DNA of 64,000 nucleotides from an uncultured Rivibacter sp. (GCA_946480925.1 CAMLLU010000001.1:124001-188000); one strand, 5' to 3'. Numbered from the stretch's first letter, positions 8,248-16,834 are shown. The notes: generated by a model from the sequence alone, not told the origin. Program-made: numbers and translations.

Positions 8248-9240
8248 ATGACCGAAACGGTGAAGGCCATCCAGGCCAGGCAAGCCGGCGGACCTGAAGT
8301 GCTGCAGCTCGTGGACTTGAATGTGGGTGAGCCCGGCCCGGGCGAGATCCGCATCCGCCACCACGCCGTCGGCCTGAACTACATCGACGTCTACCACCGC
8401 ACGGGGCTGTATGCGCTGCCGTTCCCGTTGACGCTGGGCATGGAAGGCGCCGGGATCGTCGAAGCGGTGGGTGAGGGCGTCACGCACCTCAAGCCCGGCG
8501 ACCGTGCCGCTTATGCCAGCCAGCCGCCTGGTGCCTACAGCGAGGCGCGCGTCATGCCGGCCAAGTGCGTGGTGAAGCTGCCGGAGTCCATCAGCTTCGA
8601 GCAGGGCGCCGCGATGATGCTCAAGGGCCTCACCGCCCAATACCTGCTGCGCAAGACGCTGCCGCAAGGTGGCTTGCAGGCGGGTGATTTCGTGCTGTTC
8701 CACGCGGCCGCCGGCGGCGTGGGGTTGATCGCCTGCCAATGGGCCAAGGCGCTGGGCCTGCAGCTCATCGGCACGGCCGGCAGTGACGAAAAATGCGTGC
8801 TCGCCAAGGCTCACGGTGCAGCTTTCGCCATCAACTACAACCGCGAGGACTTCGTCTCCCGCGTGAAGGAAATCACGGGTGGTCGCGGCGTCAAGGCTGT
8901 CTACGATTCGGTGGGCAAGGACACCTTCGAACGCTCGCTCGACTGCCTTCAACCTTTCGGCCTGCTGGCGAGCTTCGGCAATGCCTCGGGGCCGGTGCCG
9001 CCCGTCAACCTCGGCCTGCTGGCCGCCAAGGGCTCGCTCTACGTGAGCCGGCCCACGCTGTTCACCCACCTGGCCACGCGCGAATCGACGCAGGCCATGG
9101 CCGATGAACTGTTCTCGGTCGTCGCCAGCGGCCAGGTGAAGATCGCCGTGGAGCAGCGCTATTCGCTGGCCGATGCCGCCCAGGCGCACCGCGACCTCGA
9201 GGCGCGCAAGACTACGGGTTCGAGCGTGTTGCTGCCCTGA
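8248..9240 (+). CDS. qor: NADPH:quinone oxidoreductase (zinc-free MDR family)
   Basis: This 330-residue enzyme of the medium-chain dehydrogenase superfamily is close in length and sequence to E. coli QorA. The N-terminal catalytic domain contains GLNYIDVYHRTGLY, a signature of quinone oxidoreductases. The Rossmann motif HAAAGGVG appears near residue 153. The zinc-binding Cys/His set of alcohol dehydrogenases is absent, as expected. It would reduce quinones in the cytosol using NADPH. GGAGAAG lies a few bases before ATG 8248. It is divergent from the DUF2007 gene with about 70 bases between the starts. Confidence 0.92.
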   Translation: MTETVKAIQARQAGGPEVLQLVDLNVGEPGPGEIRIRHHAVGLNYIDVYHRTGLYALPFPLTLGMEGAGIVEAVGEGVTHLKPGDRAAYASQPPGAYSEARVMPAKCVVKLPESISFEQGAAMMLKGLTAQYLLRKTLPQGGLQAGDFVLFHAAAGGVGLIACQWAKALGLQLIGTAGSDEKCVLAKAHGAAFAINYNREDFVSRVKEITGGRGVKAVYDSVGKDTFERSLDCLQPFGLLASFGNASGPVPPVNLGLLAAKGSLYVSRPTLFTHLATRESTQAMADELFSVVASGQVKIAVEQRYSLADAAQAHRDLEARKTTGSSVLLP

Positions 9241-9289
9241 GCGGCACAATGACAGCGTTTCGACCGCCTGCGATCATGTTGTTTTTGAG

Positions 9290-9405
9290 CCGAGTCAAGG
9301 ACCGTCCGCACGACAAGCACGCCGCCTGGCGGTGTTGCTGTTGACGCTCTCGCCCAAGCCGGCGCGGGCGCACCGGGCGTGCCCCGCCTCACATCCTTGA
9401 CTCGG
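9290..9405. other. 116-base segment closed by a 12-bp inverted repeat upstream of cysE
   Basis: CCGAGTCAAGGA (9290-9301) and TCCTTGACTCGG (9394-9405) are perfect inverse copies, 92 bases apart. The downstream arm ends 11 bases before the cysE start. It could close a structured 5' leader, be two operator half-sites, or be the ends of a small element. No gene lies between the arms. Confidence 0.5.
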
Positions 9406-9416
9406 GAAGACCCACC

Positions 9417-10196
9417 ATGTTCGAGCGCATCAAAGAAGACATCGCCTGCATCCTGGAACGCGACCCCGCCGCGCGGTCGCGCTGGGAGGTGGTGACCTGC
9501 TACCCCGGCTTCCATGCCTTGCTGATGCACCGCTGGGCGCATGCGTGCTGGAAGAATGGCTGGCACGTCACGGCCCGCTTCATCTCGCACGTTGCGCGTT
9601 TCCTCACCGGCATCGAAATCCACCCGGGCGCCACGATCGGCCGGCGCGTGTTCATCGACCACGGCATGGGCATCGTGATCGGTGAAACCGCCGAGGTGGG
9701 CGACGAATGCACCATCTACCAGGGCGTCACGCTGGGCGGTACCTCGCTGCACCGCGGCGCGAAGCGCCACCCGACCCTTGGCCGCGGCGTGATCGTCGGT
9801 GCCAACTCGCAGGTGCTGGGCGGCTTCACCGTAGGTGATGGCGCGCGCATCGGCTCAGGTGCCGTGGTCGTGAAGCCCGTGCCGCCGGGCGCCACCGCAG
9901 TGGGGAACCCGGCGCGCGTCATCGTGGCCGATGGCGACGCCACGCGCGAGGAAGCCGCGGCCCGCATGGGCTTCTCGGCCTACGGCGTGACGCAGGGTGA
10001 CGACCCCGTGGCGCAGGCGATGAAGGGCCTGATCGACAACGCTGGCGGCCACGAGCACCAGATCGCGTTGCTGTGGCAGGCGATCGAAAAGCTTTCCAGC
10101 AGCGCGCGCGAGATTCCCGCACCCGACTGCGTGCCGCAGGACGCGCAGAAAGACGAGCACTTCGACGCCGAGCGGCTGAACCGGCTGGTCAAGTAG
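9417..10196 (+). CDS. cysE: Serine O-acetyltransferase
   Basis: This 259-residue enzyme transfers acetyl from acetyl-CoA to L-serine, the committed step of cysteine biosynthesis. The N-terminal helical part (1-75) is followed by a left-handed beta-helix of hexapeptide repeats (about 70-175). It contains IEIHPGATIGRRVFIDHGMG with the conserved catalytic His-Asp region, and GETAEVGDECTIYQGVTLGG. The sequence continues to GATAVGNPARVI, typical of the acetyl-CoA site. A C-terminal extension of about 75 residues follows, which in other CysE proteins binds CysK or mediates feedback. Its own regulation may involve the inverted repeat upstream (9290-9405). Confidence 0.95.
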   Translation: MFERIKEDIACILERDPAARSRWEVVTCYPGFHALLMHRWAHACWKNGWHVTARFISHVARFLTGIEIHPGATIGRRVFIDHGMGIVIGETAEVGDECTIYQGVTLGGTSLHRGAKRHPTLGRGVIVGANSQVLGGFTVGDGARIGSGAVVVKPVPPGATAVGNPARVIVADGDATREEAAARMGFSAYGVTQGDDPVAQAMKGLIDNAGGHEHQIALLWQAIEKLSSSAREIPAPDCVPQDAQKDEHFDAERLNRLVK

Positions 10197-10264
10197 CGAC
10201 TGGTGACCTGTGACTGGTGACTCGTGAATTCACCAGTCACTGATCACTGGTCACAAAGTCACTT
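10197..10264. repeat. GTGACYG-type gene-end repeat, copy 2
   Basis: This array fills the whole gap between the convergent cysE and mog genes. The left arm has CTGGTGACCTGTGACTGGTG and the right arm the inverse units CACCAGTCACTGATCACTGG. The mog stop codon (10259-10261) is the TGA of a GTGAC unit. An intact hairpin could form on either strand, suiting a bidirectional terminator. Confidence 0.75.
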
Positions 10265-10837
10265 CTTCCTGGGGCGGAAGGCCGTGCACACCGACGCATC
10301 GGTCTCGATGTACGGGCCGCCGATCAGGTCGATGCAATAGGGCACGGCGGCGAAGATGCCGTGCACGCGAGGCTTGCCGTCGTCGCCCTTCAAGCCTTCT
10401 AGCGTTTCGGCAATCGACTTCGGCTGGCCCGGCAGGTTGATGATCAAGGCCTTGCCGCGGATGACCGCCACCTGGCGTGACAGGATGGCCGTGGGCACGA
10501 AGTTCAGGCTGATCTGGCGCATCTGTTCGCCGAAGCCTGGCATCACCTTGTCGGCTACGGCCAGCGTGGCTTCGGGAGTTACGTCGCGCGGCGCCGGGCC
10601 GGTGCCGCCGGTGGTGAGCACGAGGTCGCAGCTTTCGCTGTCGACCAGTTCACACAGCGTCGCGCTGATGGTGGCTTCGTCGTCGGGAATGAGCCGGGTG
10701 GCCCAGTCGATGGGGTTGCGCACGGCGCGCTGCAGCCACTGCTGCAGCGAGGGCAGGCCCTTGTCTTCGTAGACGCCGGCCGAGGCGCGGTCGCTCACCG
10801 AAACGAGCCCGATCCTCACGCGGTCGAGTTCACTCAT
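10259..10837 (-). CDS. mog: Molybdopterin adenylyltransferase
   Basis: This 192-residue MoaB/Mog-fold protein activates molybdopterin by adenylation before molybdenum insertion. The nucleotide/pterin motif TTGGTGPAPRDVTPEAT (about residues 74-90) and the motif INLPGQPKSI (about 134-143) are both present. VRIGLVSVSDRASAGVYEDKG at the N-terminus is typical. The start overlaps the end of darP by eight bases, so the two are coupled. The cofactor would serve the nitrate reductase NasA encoded 14 kb away, among others. The gene ends within a repeat array. Confidence 0.92.
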   Translation of the reverse strand: MSELDRVRIGLVSVSDRASAGVYEDKGLPSLQQWLQRAVRNPIDWATRLIPDDEATISATLCELVDSESCDLVLTTGGTGPAPRDVTPEATLAVADKVMPGFGEQMRQISLNFVPTAILSRQVAVIRGKALIINLPGQPKSIAETLEGLKGDDGKPRVHGIFAAVPYCIDLIGGPYIETDASVCTAFRPRKK

Positions 10838-11405
10838 GGTCCTGCGGCTCCTGGCCGTCGTCGAGTGTCTGGCGCACGAACTGGAACAGCTCGCGGTAGG
10901 CCCGCCCGCTGCGCTGCTCGGGCGTGGCGGCGGCGTCCTTGCGGGCCGTGCGAATCAGGCTGCGCAGCGCCTGCACGTCGGTGCCGGCGTGCTGGTCCAT
11001 CCAGCGCGTGAGCGCTTCGTCGTTTTCGATCAGCTCGGTGCGCCAGCGTTCGGCGCGGTGCAGCGTGAGGGTGTCCTTTGCGCGGCCGAGCTGGGCCGCG
11101 GCAACGGCCTCGCGGATCGGCTCCACGTCGGCGCGGCGCATCAGCTTGCCCACGTATTGCAGCTGGCGCCGCCGGCCTTCGTGCGAGCGTGTGCGCTTGA
11201 GTTCGCGCACCGCCTCGCGCAAGGACTCCGGCATGTCGATGCTGTCGAGCCGGTCGTCCGGCAGCGCGACCAGCGCCTCGCCGAGCTCCTGCAACTCGTG
11301 CATCTGCTTCTTGAGCTGGGTCTTGCTCGGGCGTTGCTGCTGCTGATCGTCGTCGTCTTCGCGGTCGTGGGCCAAGGTGCTGCAGCCGGGTTCGAAAAAG
11401 GGCAA
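10830..11405 (-). CDS. darP: Dual-action ribosomal maturation protein DarP (YjgA)
   Basis: This 191-residue highly charged helical protein matches the YjgA/DUF615 family, now DarP, which associates with pre-50S ribosomal particles and helps late large-subunit assembly. The signature stretches are RPSKTQLKKQMHELQELGE (about residues 25-43) and ELKRTRSHEGRRRQLQYVGK (67-86). An acidic/Gln-rich stretch DREDDDDQQQQ precedes the domain. It sits upstream of mog and overlaps it, and is divergent from pmbA with only 55 bases between the two starts. In many betaproteobacteria this neighbour is pmbA. Confidence 0.92.
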   Translation of the reverse strand: MPFFEPGCSTLAHDREDDDDQQQQRPSKTQLKKQMHELQELGEALVALPDDRLDSIDMPESLREAVRELKRTRSHEGRRRQLQYVGKLMRRADVEPIREAVAAAQLGRAKDTLTLHRAERWRTELIENDEALTRWMDQHAGTDVQALRSLIRTARKDAAATPEQRSGRAYRELFQFVRQTLDDGQEPQDHE

Positions 11406-11460
11406 CTATCATAAGCCGGCCCCTCGCCGAGGGGCTCCTTCAGCAAACCTCCGAGCCACC

Positions 11461-12828
11461 ATGCCCCAAGACACCCACGGCTTCGCCTACTCGCGTGAAC
11501 AATTCCAGCAACTGGTTGAAGACACGCTCGCCATCGCCAGGCAGCTCGGCGGCAGCGACGCCGCAGTCGAGGTGTCCGAGGGCGCGGGGCTGTCGGTGTC
11601 GGTGCGCAAGGGCGAGGTCGAGAACGTCGAGCGCAATCGCGACAAGTCCATCGGCGTCACGGTCTACATCGGCCAGCGCCGCGGCAACGCCAGCACGTCG
11701 GACTTCTCTCGCACGGCACTGGAGCAGACCGTGCGCGCCGCCTACGACATCGCCCGCTTTACCGCGGAAGACCCGGCCGCCGGGCTGCCCGACGATGCCG
11801 ATCTTGCGCGCGGCAATGACGTGACGCGTGACCTCGATCTGTTCCACCCGTGGGACATCGACGCCGAGCGCGCTGTCGAGATCGCCAAGGAATGCGAGGC
11901 CGCAGCCCTTGCGACGGACAAGCGCATCACCAACTCCGAAGGCGCTGGCGTGTCGGCACAGCAGTCGCATTTCTGGGCTGGCAACTCGCGAGGCTTTCGC
12001 GGCGGCTACGCCAGCTCGCGGCATTCGCTGTCGGTGGCGCCCATTGCTGGCAAGGGCGACAACATGCAGCGCGATGCCTGGTACTCGTCGATGCGCGACC
12101 CGAACGAGCTGGCTGCTCCGCAAGCCGTGGGCCGGTATGCCGCTGAACGCGCGCTGTCGCGCCTGCGCAGCCGCAAGATCGCGACCTGCGAGGTGCCGGT
12201 GTTGTTCGAGTCCACGCTCGCGGCTGGACTGCTGGGCGCCTACGTGCAGGCCACCAGCGGCGGCGCGCTGTACCGCAAGGCCAGCTTCCTGGCCGACTGC
12301 CTGGGACAGCAGGTGTTCCCCAAGCACATCGAGATCGTCGAAGACCCGCATCAACTCAAGGGCAAGGGCAGCGCGCCGTTCGACGACGAAGGTGTGGTGA
12401 CGCGCGCACGCCATGTGGTGCAGGAAGGGCGGGTGCAGGGCTACTTCTTGTCGAGCTATTCGGCGCGCAAGCTGGGCATGCGCACCACCGGCCATGCCGG
12501 CGGCTCGCAGAATCTCACGTTCAGGAGCGCGCTCACGCAACCCAATGACAACCTCGACGAGATGCTGCGCAAGCTGGGGCGAGGCCTGTTCGTCATCGAG
12601 CTGATGGGCCAGGGCGTGAACTACGTGACCGGTGACTACTCGCGAGGTGCAGCCGGCTTCTGGGTCGAGGGTGGGCGCATCGTGCATCCGGTGCATGAAG
12701 TGACCATCGCGGGCAGCCTGCGCGACATGTTCCGCCACATCGTGGCCGTAGGCGCCGATGCCTACACGATGGGCACCAAGACCGTGGGCTCGGTGCTCGT
12801 CGAGCGCATGAAGATCGCGGGCCTGTAG
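11461..12828 (+). CDS. pmbA: Metalloprotease subunit PmbA/TldE
   Basis: This 455-residue protein is the PmbA (TldE) subunit of the TldD/TldE protease, which in E. coli processes microcin B17 and degrades CcdA. Conserved regions include VSVRKGEVENVERNRDKSIG near residue 45, NSEGAGVSAQQS near 160, and LMGQGVNYVTGDYSRGAAG near 385. TldE itself lacks the HExxH zinc site, which belongs to TldD; no tldD lies here. The start at 11461 gives MPQDTHGFAYSREQF; the frame is open upstream but that part overlaps the divergent darP promoter region. It is monocistronic as far as can be seen. Confidence 0.93.
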   Translation: MPQDTHGFAYSREQFQQLVEDTLAIARQLGGSDAAVEVSEGAGLSVSVRKGEVENVERNRDKSIGVTVYIGQRRGNASTSDFSRTALEQTVRAAYDIARFTAEDPAAGLPDDADLARGNDVTRDLDLFHPWDIDAERAVEIAKECEAAALATDKRITNSEGAGVSAQQSHFWAGNSRGFRGGYASSRHSLSVAPIAGKGDNMQRDAWYSSMRDPNELAAPQAVGRYAAERALSRLRSRKIATCEVPVLFESTLAAGLLGAYVQATSGGALYRKASFLADCLGQQVFPKHIEIVEDPHQLKGKGSAPFDDEGVVTRARHVVQEGRVQGYFLSSYSARKLGMRTTGHAGGSQNLTFRSALTQPNDNLDEMLRKLGRGLFVIELMGQGVNYVTGDYSRGAAGFWVEGGRIVHPVHEVTIAGSLRDMFRHIVAVGADAYTMGTKTVGSVLVERMKIAGL

Positions 12829-12945
12829 CCGCGCTCCTAGGGTTCTCGATAGGGCCTGAGGGCCACATCGTTCAGCCACTTTTCAGCGTGCGCCGGTCTA
12901 CTGCGCAGGGTCTGCCGCGAACGTTTTCGCAGCAGGTATGCGCAC

Positions 12946-12988
12946 GGGGAAAACCCCTGTGAGACCCCAGAGGTGGACTCCTAGAATC
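12946..12988 (+). promoter_or_regulatory. Promoter-region motif shared by the split TRAP transporter genes
   Basis: GGGGAAAACCCC (12946-12957) is followed by ACCCCAG and, after a short spacer, TCCTAGAATCC near 12979-12989. A very similar series occurs upstream of dctQ (16734-16778, other strand). The rest of the 199-base gap before dctP shows no gene. Confidence 0.45.
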
Positions 12989-13027
12989 CGCCCGACTCAA
13001 CCCCCTAGTTCCCGCAGGAGAGAGACC

Positions 13028-14110
13028 ATGGAACGTCGTTCATTCATACAACATGCCGGCATCGCGGGCGTGCTCGCTGCCGGTGCAGCGCCCGCCGTGG
13101 TGCACGCGCAGGCCAACATCCGCTGGCGTCTCGCATCGAGCTTCCCGAAGTCGCTCGACACCATCTACGGCGCGGCCGAGGTCTTCTCGAAGAAGGTGAA
13201 GGAGATGTCGGGCGGCAAGTTCGAGATCTCGGTGCATGCGGGCGGTGAGCTGATGCCGGCCTTCGGCGTGGTCGACGGCGTGCAGAACGCCACGGTCGAG
13301 ATGGCGCACACCGCGCCGTACTACTTCTTCGGCAAGGACGAGACCTTCGCGCTGGGTTGTGCCATTCCCTTCGGTCTCAACTCGCGTCAGATGACCGCGT
13401 GGCAGTACGAAGGCAACGGCCTGAAGCTGATGCGCGAGTTCTATGCCAAGTACAACATCATCAGCTTCCCGATGGGCAACACCGGTGCCCAGATGGGCGG
13501 CTGGTACCGCAAGGAAATCAAGACGGTCGCCGACGTCAAGGGCCTGAAGATGCGCATCGGCGGCTTCGCCGGCCGTGTGCTCGAGCGCATGGGCGGCGTG
13601 CCGCAGAACATCCCCGGTGGCGAGATCTATCAGGCACTGGAGAAAGGCACCATCGACGCAGCCGAATGGGTGGGCCCGTACGACGACCAGAAGCTGGGTT
13701 TCAACAAGGTGGCGCCGTTCTACTACTACCCCGGCTGGTGGGAAGGCGGCCCGCAGCTTGATCTGTACGTCAACACCAAGGCGTACGAAGGCCTGTCTGC
13801 CGAATACAAGGCCATCATCGAATGTGCTGCGGCCCTAGCCCACACCGAAATGCAGGCCAAGTACGACGCCAAGAACCCCGCGGCGCTGAAGCAGCTGGTG
13901 GCCGGCAGGACCAAGCTCGTCGCATTTCCGAAGCCCGTGCTCGACCTGGCCTTCAAGGAATCGATGGCCATCTACAGCGAGCTGTCGGCCAAGAACCAGA
14001 ACTGGAAGAAGGTCTACGAGGACTACGCCAAGTTCCGCGCCGAGCAGAACCTGTGGTTCCGCTTCACCGAAGCGCGCTTCGACAGCTACATGCAAAGCGC
14101 CAAGCTGTGA
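13028..14110 (+). CDS. dctP: TRAP transporter substrate-binding protein (DctP/TakP-like)
   Basis: This 360-residue periplasmic binding protein belongs to a TRAP transporter, which imports organic acids using a sodium gradient. The N-terminus MERRSFIQHAGIAGVLAAGA has a twin-arginine-like pattern (RRSFI) and cleavage probably after VVHAQ. Family features are NIRWRLASSFPKSLDTIYGA and the substrate-lid region PGGEIYQALEKGTIDAAEWV with the conserved Arg-containing stretch KMRIGGFAGRV. Its length and sequence fit the TakP branch, which binds 2-oxoacids such as pyruvate, but the ligand is not proven. AGGAGAG precedes ATG 13028. The membrane subunits are encoded convergently, downstream. Confidence 0.92.
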   Translation: MERRSFIQHAGIAGVLAAGAAPAVVHAQANIRWRLASSFPKSLDTIYGAAEVFSKKVKEMSGGKFEISVHAGGELMPAFGVVDGVQNATVEMAHTAPYYFFGKDETFALGCAIPFGLNSRQMTAWQYEGNGLKLMREFYAKYNIISFPMGNTGAQMGGWYRKEIKTVADVKGLKMRIGGFAGRVLERMGGVPQNIPGGEIYQALEKGTIDAAEWVGPYDDQKLGFNKVAPFYYYPGWWEGGPQLDLYVNTKAYEGLSAEYKAIIECAAALAHTEMQAKYDAKNPAALKQLVAGRTKLVAFPKPVLDLAFKESMAIYSELSAKNQNWKKVYEDYAKFRAEQNLWFRFTEARFDSYMQSAKL

Positions 14111-14162
14111 CGCCGTAGGCCCGCTGAGTCCCGCGGGCCCGCCGCTTCAAGCCTCAATGGAG

Positions 14163-14193
14163 AAGGCCCCGCAATGCGGGGCCTTTCTTTTTT
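14163..14193 (+). terminator. Rho-independent terminator after dctP
   Basis: AAGGCCCCGC (14163-14172) and GCGGGGCCTT (14176-14185) form a 10-bp stem with a three-base loop, followed by TCTTTTTT. It ends the dctP transcript. Confidence 0.9.
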
Positions 14194-14224
14194 GTCGATG
14201 CATCGTCTTTCCTGGACTACCAAA

Positions 14225-14253
14225 GCAAAGGCCTCGCATCGCGAGGCCTTTGC
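14225..14253 (-). terminator. Terminator-like hairpin after dctQM
   Basis: GCAAAGGCCTCGC and its inverse GCGAGGCCTTTGC form a 13-bp stem with a three-base loop. On the minus strand it lies 24 bases after the dctM stop and is followed by TTTGG. Together with the previous terminator it insulates the convergent TRAP genes. Confidence 0.75.
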
Positions 14254-14276
14254 ACGGCGGGAGGGGAGTCGAGGCG

Positions 14277-16040
14277 CTATTGCTTCTTGTCGCCCTCGGC
14301 CTCTCTCTTCACCGCTTCCTCCAGCGCCTTCATCGGGTCGTCGTCGGCCAGTGGAGCCTCTGCATCGCTGGCAGCGGCTTCCGGCGCGGACGCTGCTGGG
14401 TCGAGCTCCGGTGCAGGGGCTTCTTCTGCGGGCATGCTCATTTCCTGCAGCGCCTTGTCGGCGTCGATCTTCTCGCCTTCGTCGGTGCCATGCGACACGA
14501 GGCCAGGGAACGCGATGATGAGGCCGACCATGATGACCTGGATGATCACGAAGGGCACGGCGCCCCAGTAGATCTGTCCGGTCGTTACCTTCGCTATCGG
14601 CTTCTTCGTCACCTTGTCGGTGTAGTCGTCGTTCGGTGCCACGCTGCGCAGGTAGAACAGCGCAAAGCCGAAGGGCGGGTGCATGAACGAGGTCTGCATG
14701 TTCACCGCCAGCAGCACACCGAACCACACGAGATCGATGCCCAGCTTCTCCGCGACCGGTCCGAGCAGCGGGATCACGATGAACGACAGCTCGAAGAAGT
14801 CCAGGAAGAACGCCAGGACGAAGATCAGGATGTTGACGACGATGAGGAAGCCGAGCTGGCCACCCGGCAAGCTGGTCAACAGGTGCTCCACCCACTTTGG
14901 ACCGTCCACGCCCTGGAACGACAGGCTGAACACCGTGGAGCCGATCAGGATGAACACCACGAAGCACGACAGCTTCATCGTCGTGTCCATGGCCTGCTTC
15001 ATCAGCGTCATGCTCAGGCGCTGGCGGGCGATGGCCATCACCAGCGCGCCGACCGCGCCCATCGCGCCGCCTTCGGTGGGCGTCGCGATGCCCAGGAAGA
15101 TGGTGCCCAGCACGAGGAAGATCAGCGCCAGCGGCGGGATCAGCACGAAGGTCACGCGTTCGGCCATGCGCGACAGCAGCTTGAGCTTGAGCAGCCTGTT
15201 GAGCACCGCCAGGGCGAACGCCACGCCCACGCCCACGCACATCGCGACGACGATGAGCTCGTCGGTCGGAGTGGTCTCGGGGCGCGTTTCGGCAAAAGCG
15301 ACGGCAGCGGCCACCGACACCACGAACAGCACGAGCAGCGAGCGCAGTCCAGGCGAGCCGTCGTCTTCGCGGATGGTGCGCGCTTCGGGCGGCAGCGCTG
15401 GCGCCCAGGTGGGGCGGAACAGCGTGACGAGCAGGATGAAGCCGGCGTACAGGCCCGTGAGCACGAAGCCCGGAATGAAGGCGCCCTTGTAGAGGTCGCC
15501 CACGCTGCGGCCCAGCTGGTCGGCCATGATGATGAGCACCAGCGACGGCGGGATGATCTGCGCCAGCGTGCCCGAGGCGGCAATGGTGCCGGTGGCGATG
15601 CGGCGGTCGTAGCCGTAGCGCAGCATGATGGGCAGCGAGATCAGGCCCATCGAGATGACGGAGGCCGCCACCACGCCGGTGGTGGCCGCGAGCATGGCCC
15701 CCACGAAGATCACCGCATAGGCGAGGCCGCCGCGGATCGGGCCGAACAGCTGCCCGATCGTGTCGAGCAGGTCTTCGGCCATGCCCGAGCGTTCGAGGAT
15801 CAGCCCCATGAAGGTGAAGAACGGGATCGCCAGCAACGTGTCGTTCTGCATGATCCCGAAGATGCGCAGCGGCAGGGCCTGCATCAGCGAGGCCGGCAAC
15901 AGGCCCAGTTCGACGCCGATGAAGCCAAACAGCAACCCGCAGGCGGCCAGCGAGAACGCCACCGAAAAGCCCATCAACAAGAAGACGATGAGCCCCGCGA
16001 ACATGATCGGCGCCATGTTGGCGCTCAGGAACTCCATCAT
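14277..16040 (-). CDS. dctM: TRAP transporter large permease (DctM)
   Basis: This 587-residue large subunit of a TRAP transporter provides the transport pathway. About 12-13 hydrophobic segments cover residues 8-525. Recognisable DctM stretches are NDTLLAIPFFTFMGLILERSG, GAMLAATTGVVAASV and the sodium-site-like GTIFLGIATPTEGGAMGAVG. It is longer than the 430-residue typical DctM, as in the TakM/mannitol-chloroaromatic branch. The last ~60 residues form a cytoplasmic tail rich in Ala, Pro, Glu and Asp (PAEEAPAPELDPAASAPEAA), unusual for the family. The start overlaps the dctQ stop by four bases (ATGA). Confidence 0.93.
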   Translation of the reverse strand: MMEFLSANMAPIMFAGLIVFLLMGFSVAFSLAACGLLFGFIGVELGLLPASLMQALPLRIFGIMQNDTLLAIPFFTFMGLILERSGMAEDLLDTIGQLFGPIRGGLAYAVIFVGAMLAATTGVVAASVISMGLISLPIMLRYGYDRRIATGTIAASGTLAQIIPPSLVLIIMADQLGRSVGDLYKGAFIPGFVLTGLYAGFILLVTLFRPTWAPALPPEARTIREDDGSPGLRSLLVLFVVSVAAAVAFAETRPETTPTDELIVVAMCVGVGVAFALAVLNRLLKLKLLSRMAERVTFVLIPPLALIFLVLGTIFLGIATPTEGGAMGAVGALVMAIARQRLSMTLMKQAMDTTMKLSCFVVFILIGSTVFSLSFQGVDGPKWVEHLLTSLPGGQLGFLIVVNILIFVLAFFLDFFELSFIVIPLLGPVAEKLGIDLVWFGVLLAVNMQTSFMHPPFGFALFYLRSVAPNDDYTDKVTKKPIAKVTTGQIYWGAVPFVIIQVIMVGLIIAFPGLVSHGTDEGEKIDADKALQEMSMPAEEAPAPELDPAASAPEAAASDAEAPLADDDPMKALEEAVKREAEGDKKQ

Positions 16041-16639
16041 TTCTTGGCTCCCTCGGCGGCTTCGGCTTCCTTGCGGATCAGCTCGGCCAGTTCTTCCTCG
16101 GCGGTCTTGACCACCTGCTTCTTGGTCGGGTCATCGCACAGGCCCATCAGGAAGCCCACGCGCTTGATCAATTCCGAAACGCCTTGCAGGCCCAGCAGCA
16201 CGAAGCCGAGCGGTACCAGCGCATACACCGGCCAGCGGATGAGGCCACCCGCGTTGGACGACATCTCGCTCGTCTCGAACGCACGGAACACCAGCGGCAA
16301 CACCAGCTCGATGACGAGCACGACGAACGGAAACAGGAAGACGGCGATGCCGAAGATCTCGACCTTGATCTGCGTGCGCTTGGAGAAGCGATGCAGGATC
16401 ACGTCGATCTTCACGTGCTCCTGCCGCAGCATCGTGTAGCCGGCGGCAAGCAGAAACACTGCGGCAAACAGATACCACTGGATTTCGAGGAAGGCGTTCG
16501 AGCTGGTGTTGAAGGCCTTGCGGACGACCGCATTGACGGCGCTGATGAGCACCGCGGCCAGCACGAGCCATGACACCCCTCGCCCGACCAGCTCATTGAG
16601 CCGGTCGATCAGCCGCGAGAGTTTGAGGAGGGCAGACAC
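16037..16639 (-). CDS. dctQ: TRAP transporter small permease (DctQ)
   Basis: This 200-residue small membrane subunit has four predicted membrane helices (about 22-42, 60-80, 100-125, 150-170). It contains the DctQ-typical FLEIQWYLFAAVFLLAAGYT and EHVKIDVI. It forms the permease complex with DctM. The start was set at GTG 16639, with GGAGA six bases upstream; the frame is open further upstream, but that part is Cys/Arg-rich and unlike the family. A charged C-terminal tail (EEELAELIRKEAEAAEGAKK) is longer than usual, echoing the acidic tail of DctM. Confidence 0.88.
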   Translation of the reverse strand: MSALLKLSRLIDRLNELVGRGVSWLVLAAVLISAVNAVVRKAFNTSSNAFLEIQWYLFAAVFLLAAGYTMLRQEHVKIDVILHRFSKRTQIKVEIFGIAVFLFPFVVLVIELVLPLVFRAFETSEMSSNAGGLIRWPVYALVPLGFVLLGLQGVSELIKRVGFLMGLCDDPTKKQVVKTAEEELAELIRKEAEAAEGAKK

Positions 16640-16733
16640 TTCGTCTCCGTTGTCGTTCGTTGGTTGTTGAAGGCAAGGATGCCGACACACGCAGATGGGG
16701 CGCCGACAACGCTGCCCGAGCTTCAAGGCGCTG

Positions 16734-16778
16734 GCATTCTAGGAACGACAACGCTGGGCCCTAGGGTGGTCTTTCCCT
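16734..16778 (-). promoter_or_regulatory. Promoter-region motif of dctQM matching that of dctP
   Basis: Read on the minus strand: AGGGAAAGACCACCC, then CCCAGCGTTG, then TTCCTAGAATGCC. This follows the order and rough spacing of the elements before dctP (12946-12988). The rest of the 284-base gap between dctQ and the next gene holds this and a terminator only. Confidence 0.45.
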
Positions 16779-16834
16779 GATGGAGGTTCGGGCGAGCGTG
16801 CCGGCACTCTAGGCGCACGCGCTGAATGGCGGCT

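Noticed and set aside
12615..12640. A fifth copy of the GTGACYG repeat within pmbA
   Set aside because: GTGACCGGTGAC here encodes the conserved VTGDY of PmbA and has no inverted partner.
14157..16439. A 760-codon plus-strand frame opposite dctM and dctQ
   Set aside because: It is made of Arg/His/Gln-rich antisense sequence; the minus-strand genes have membrane segments and TRAP motifs.
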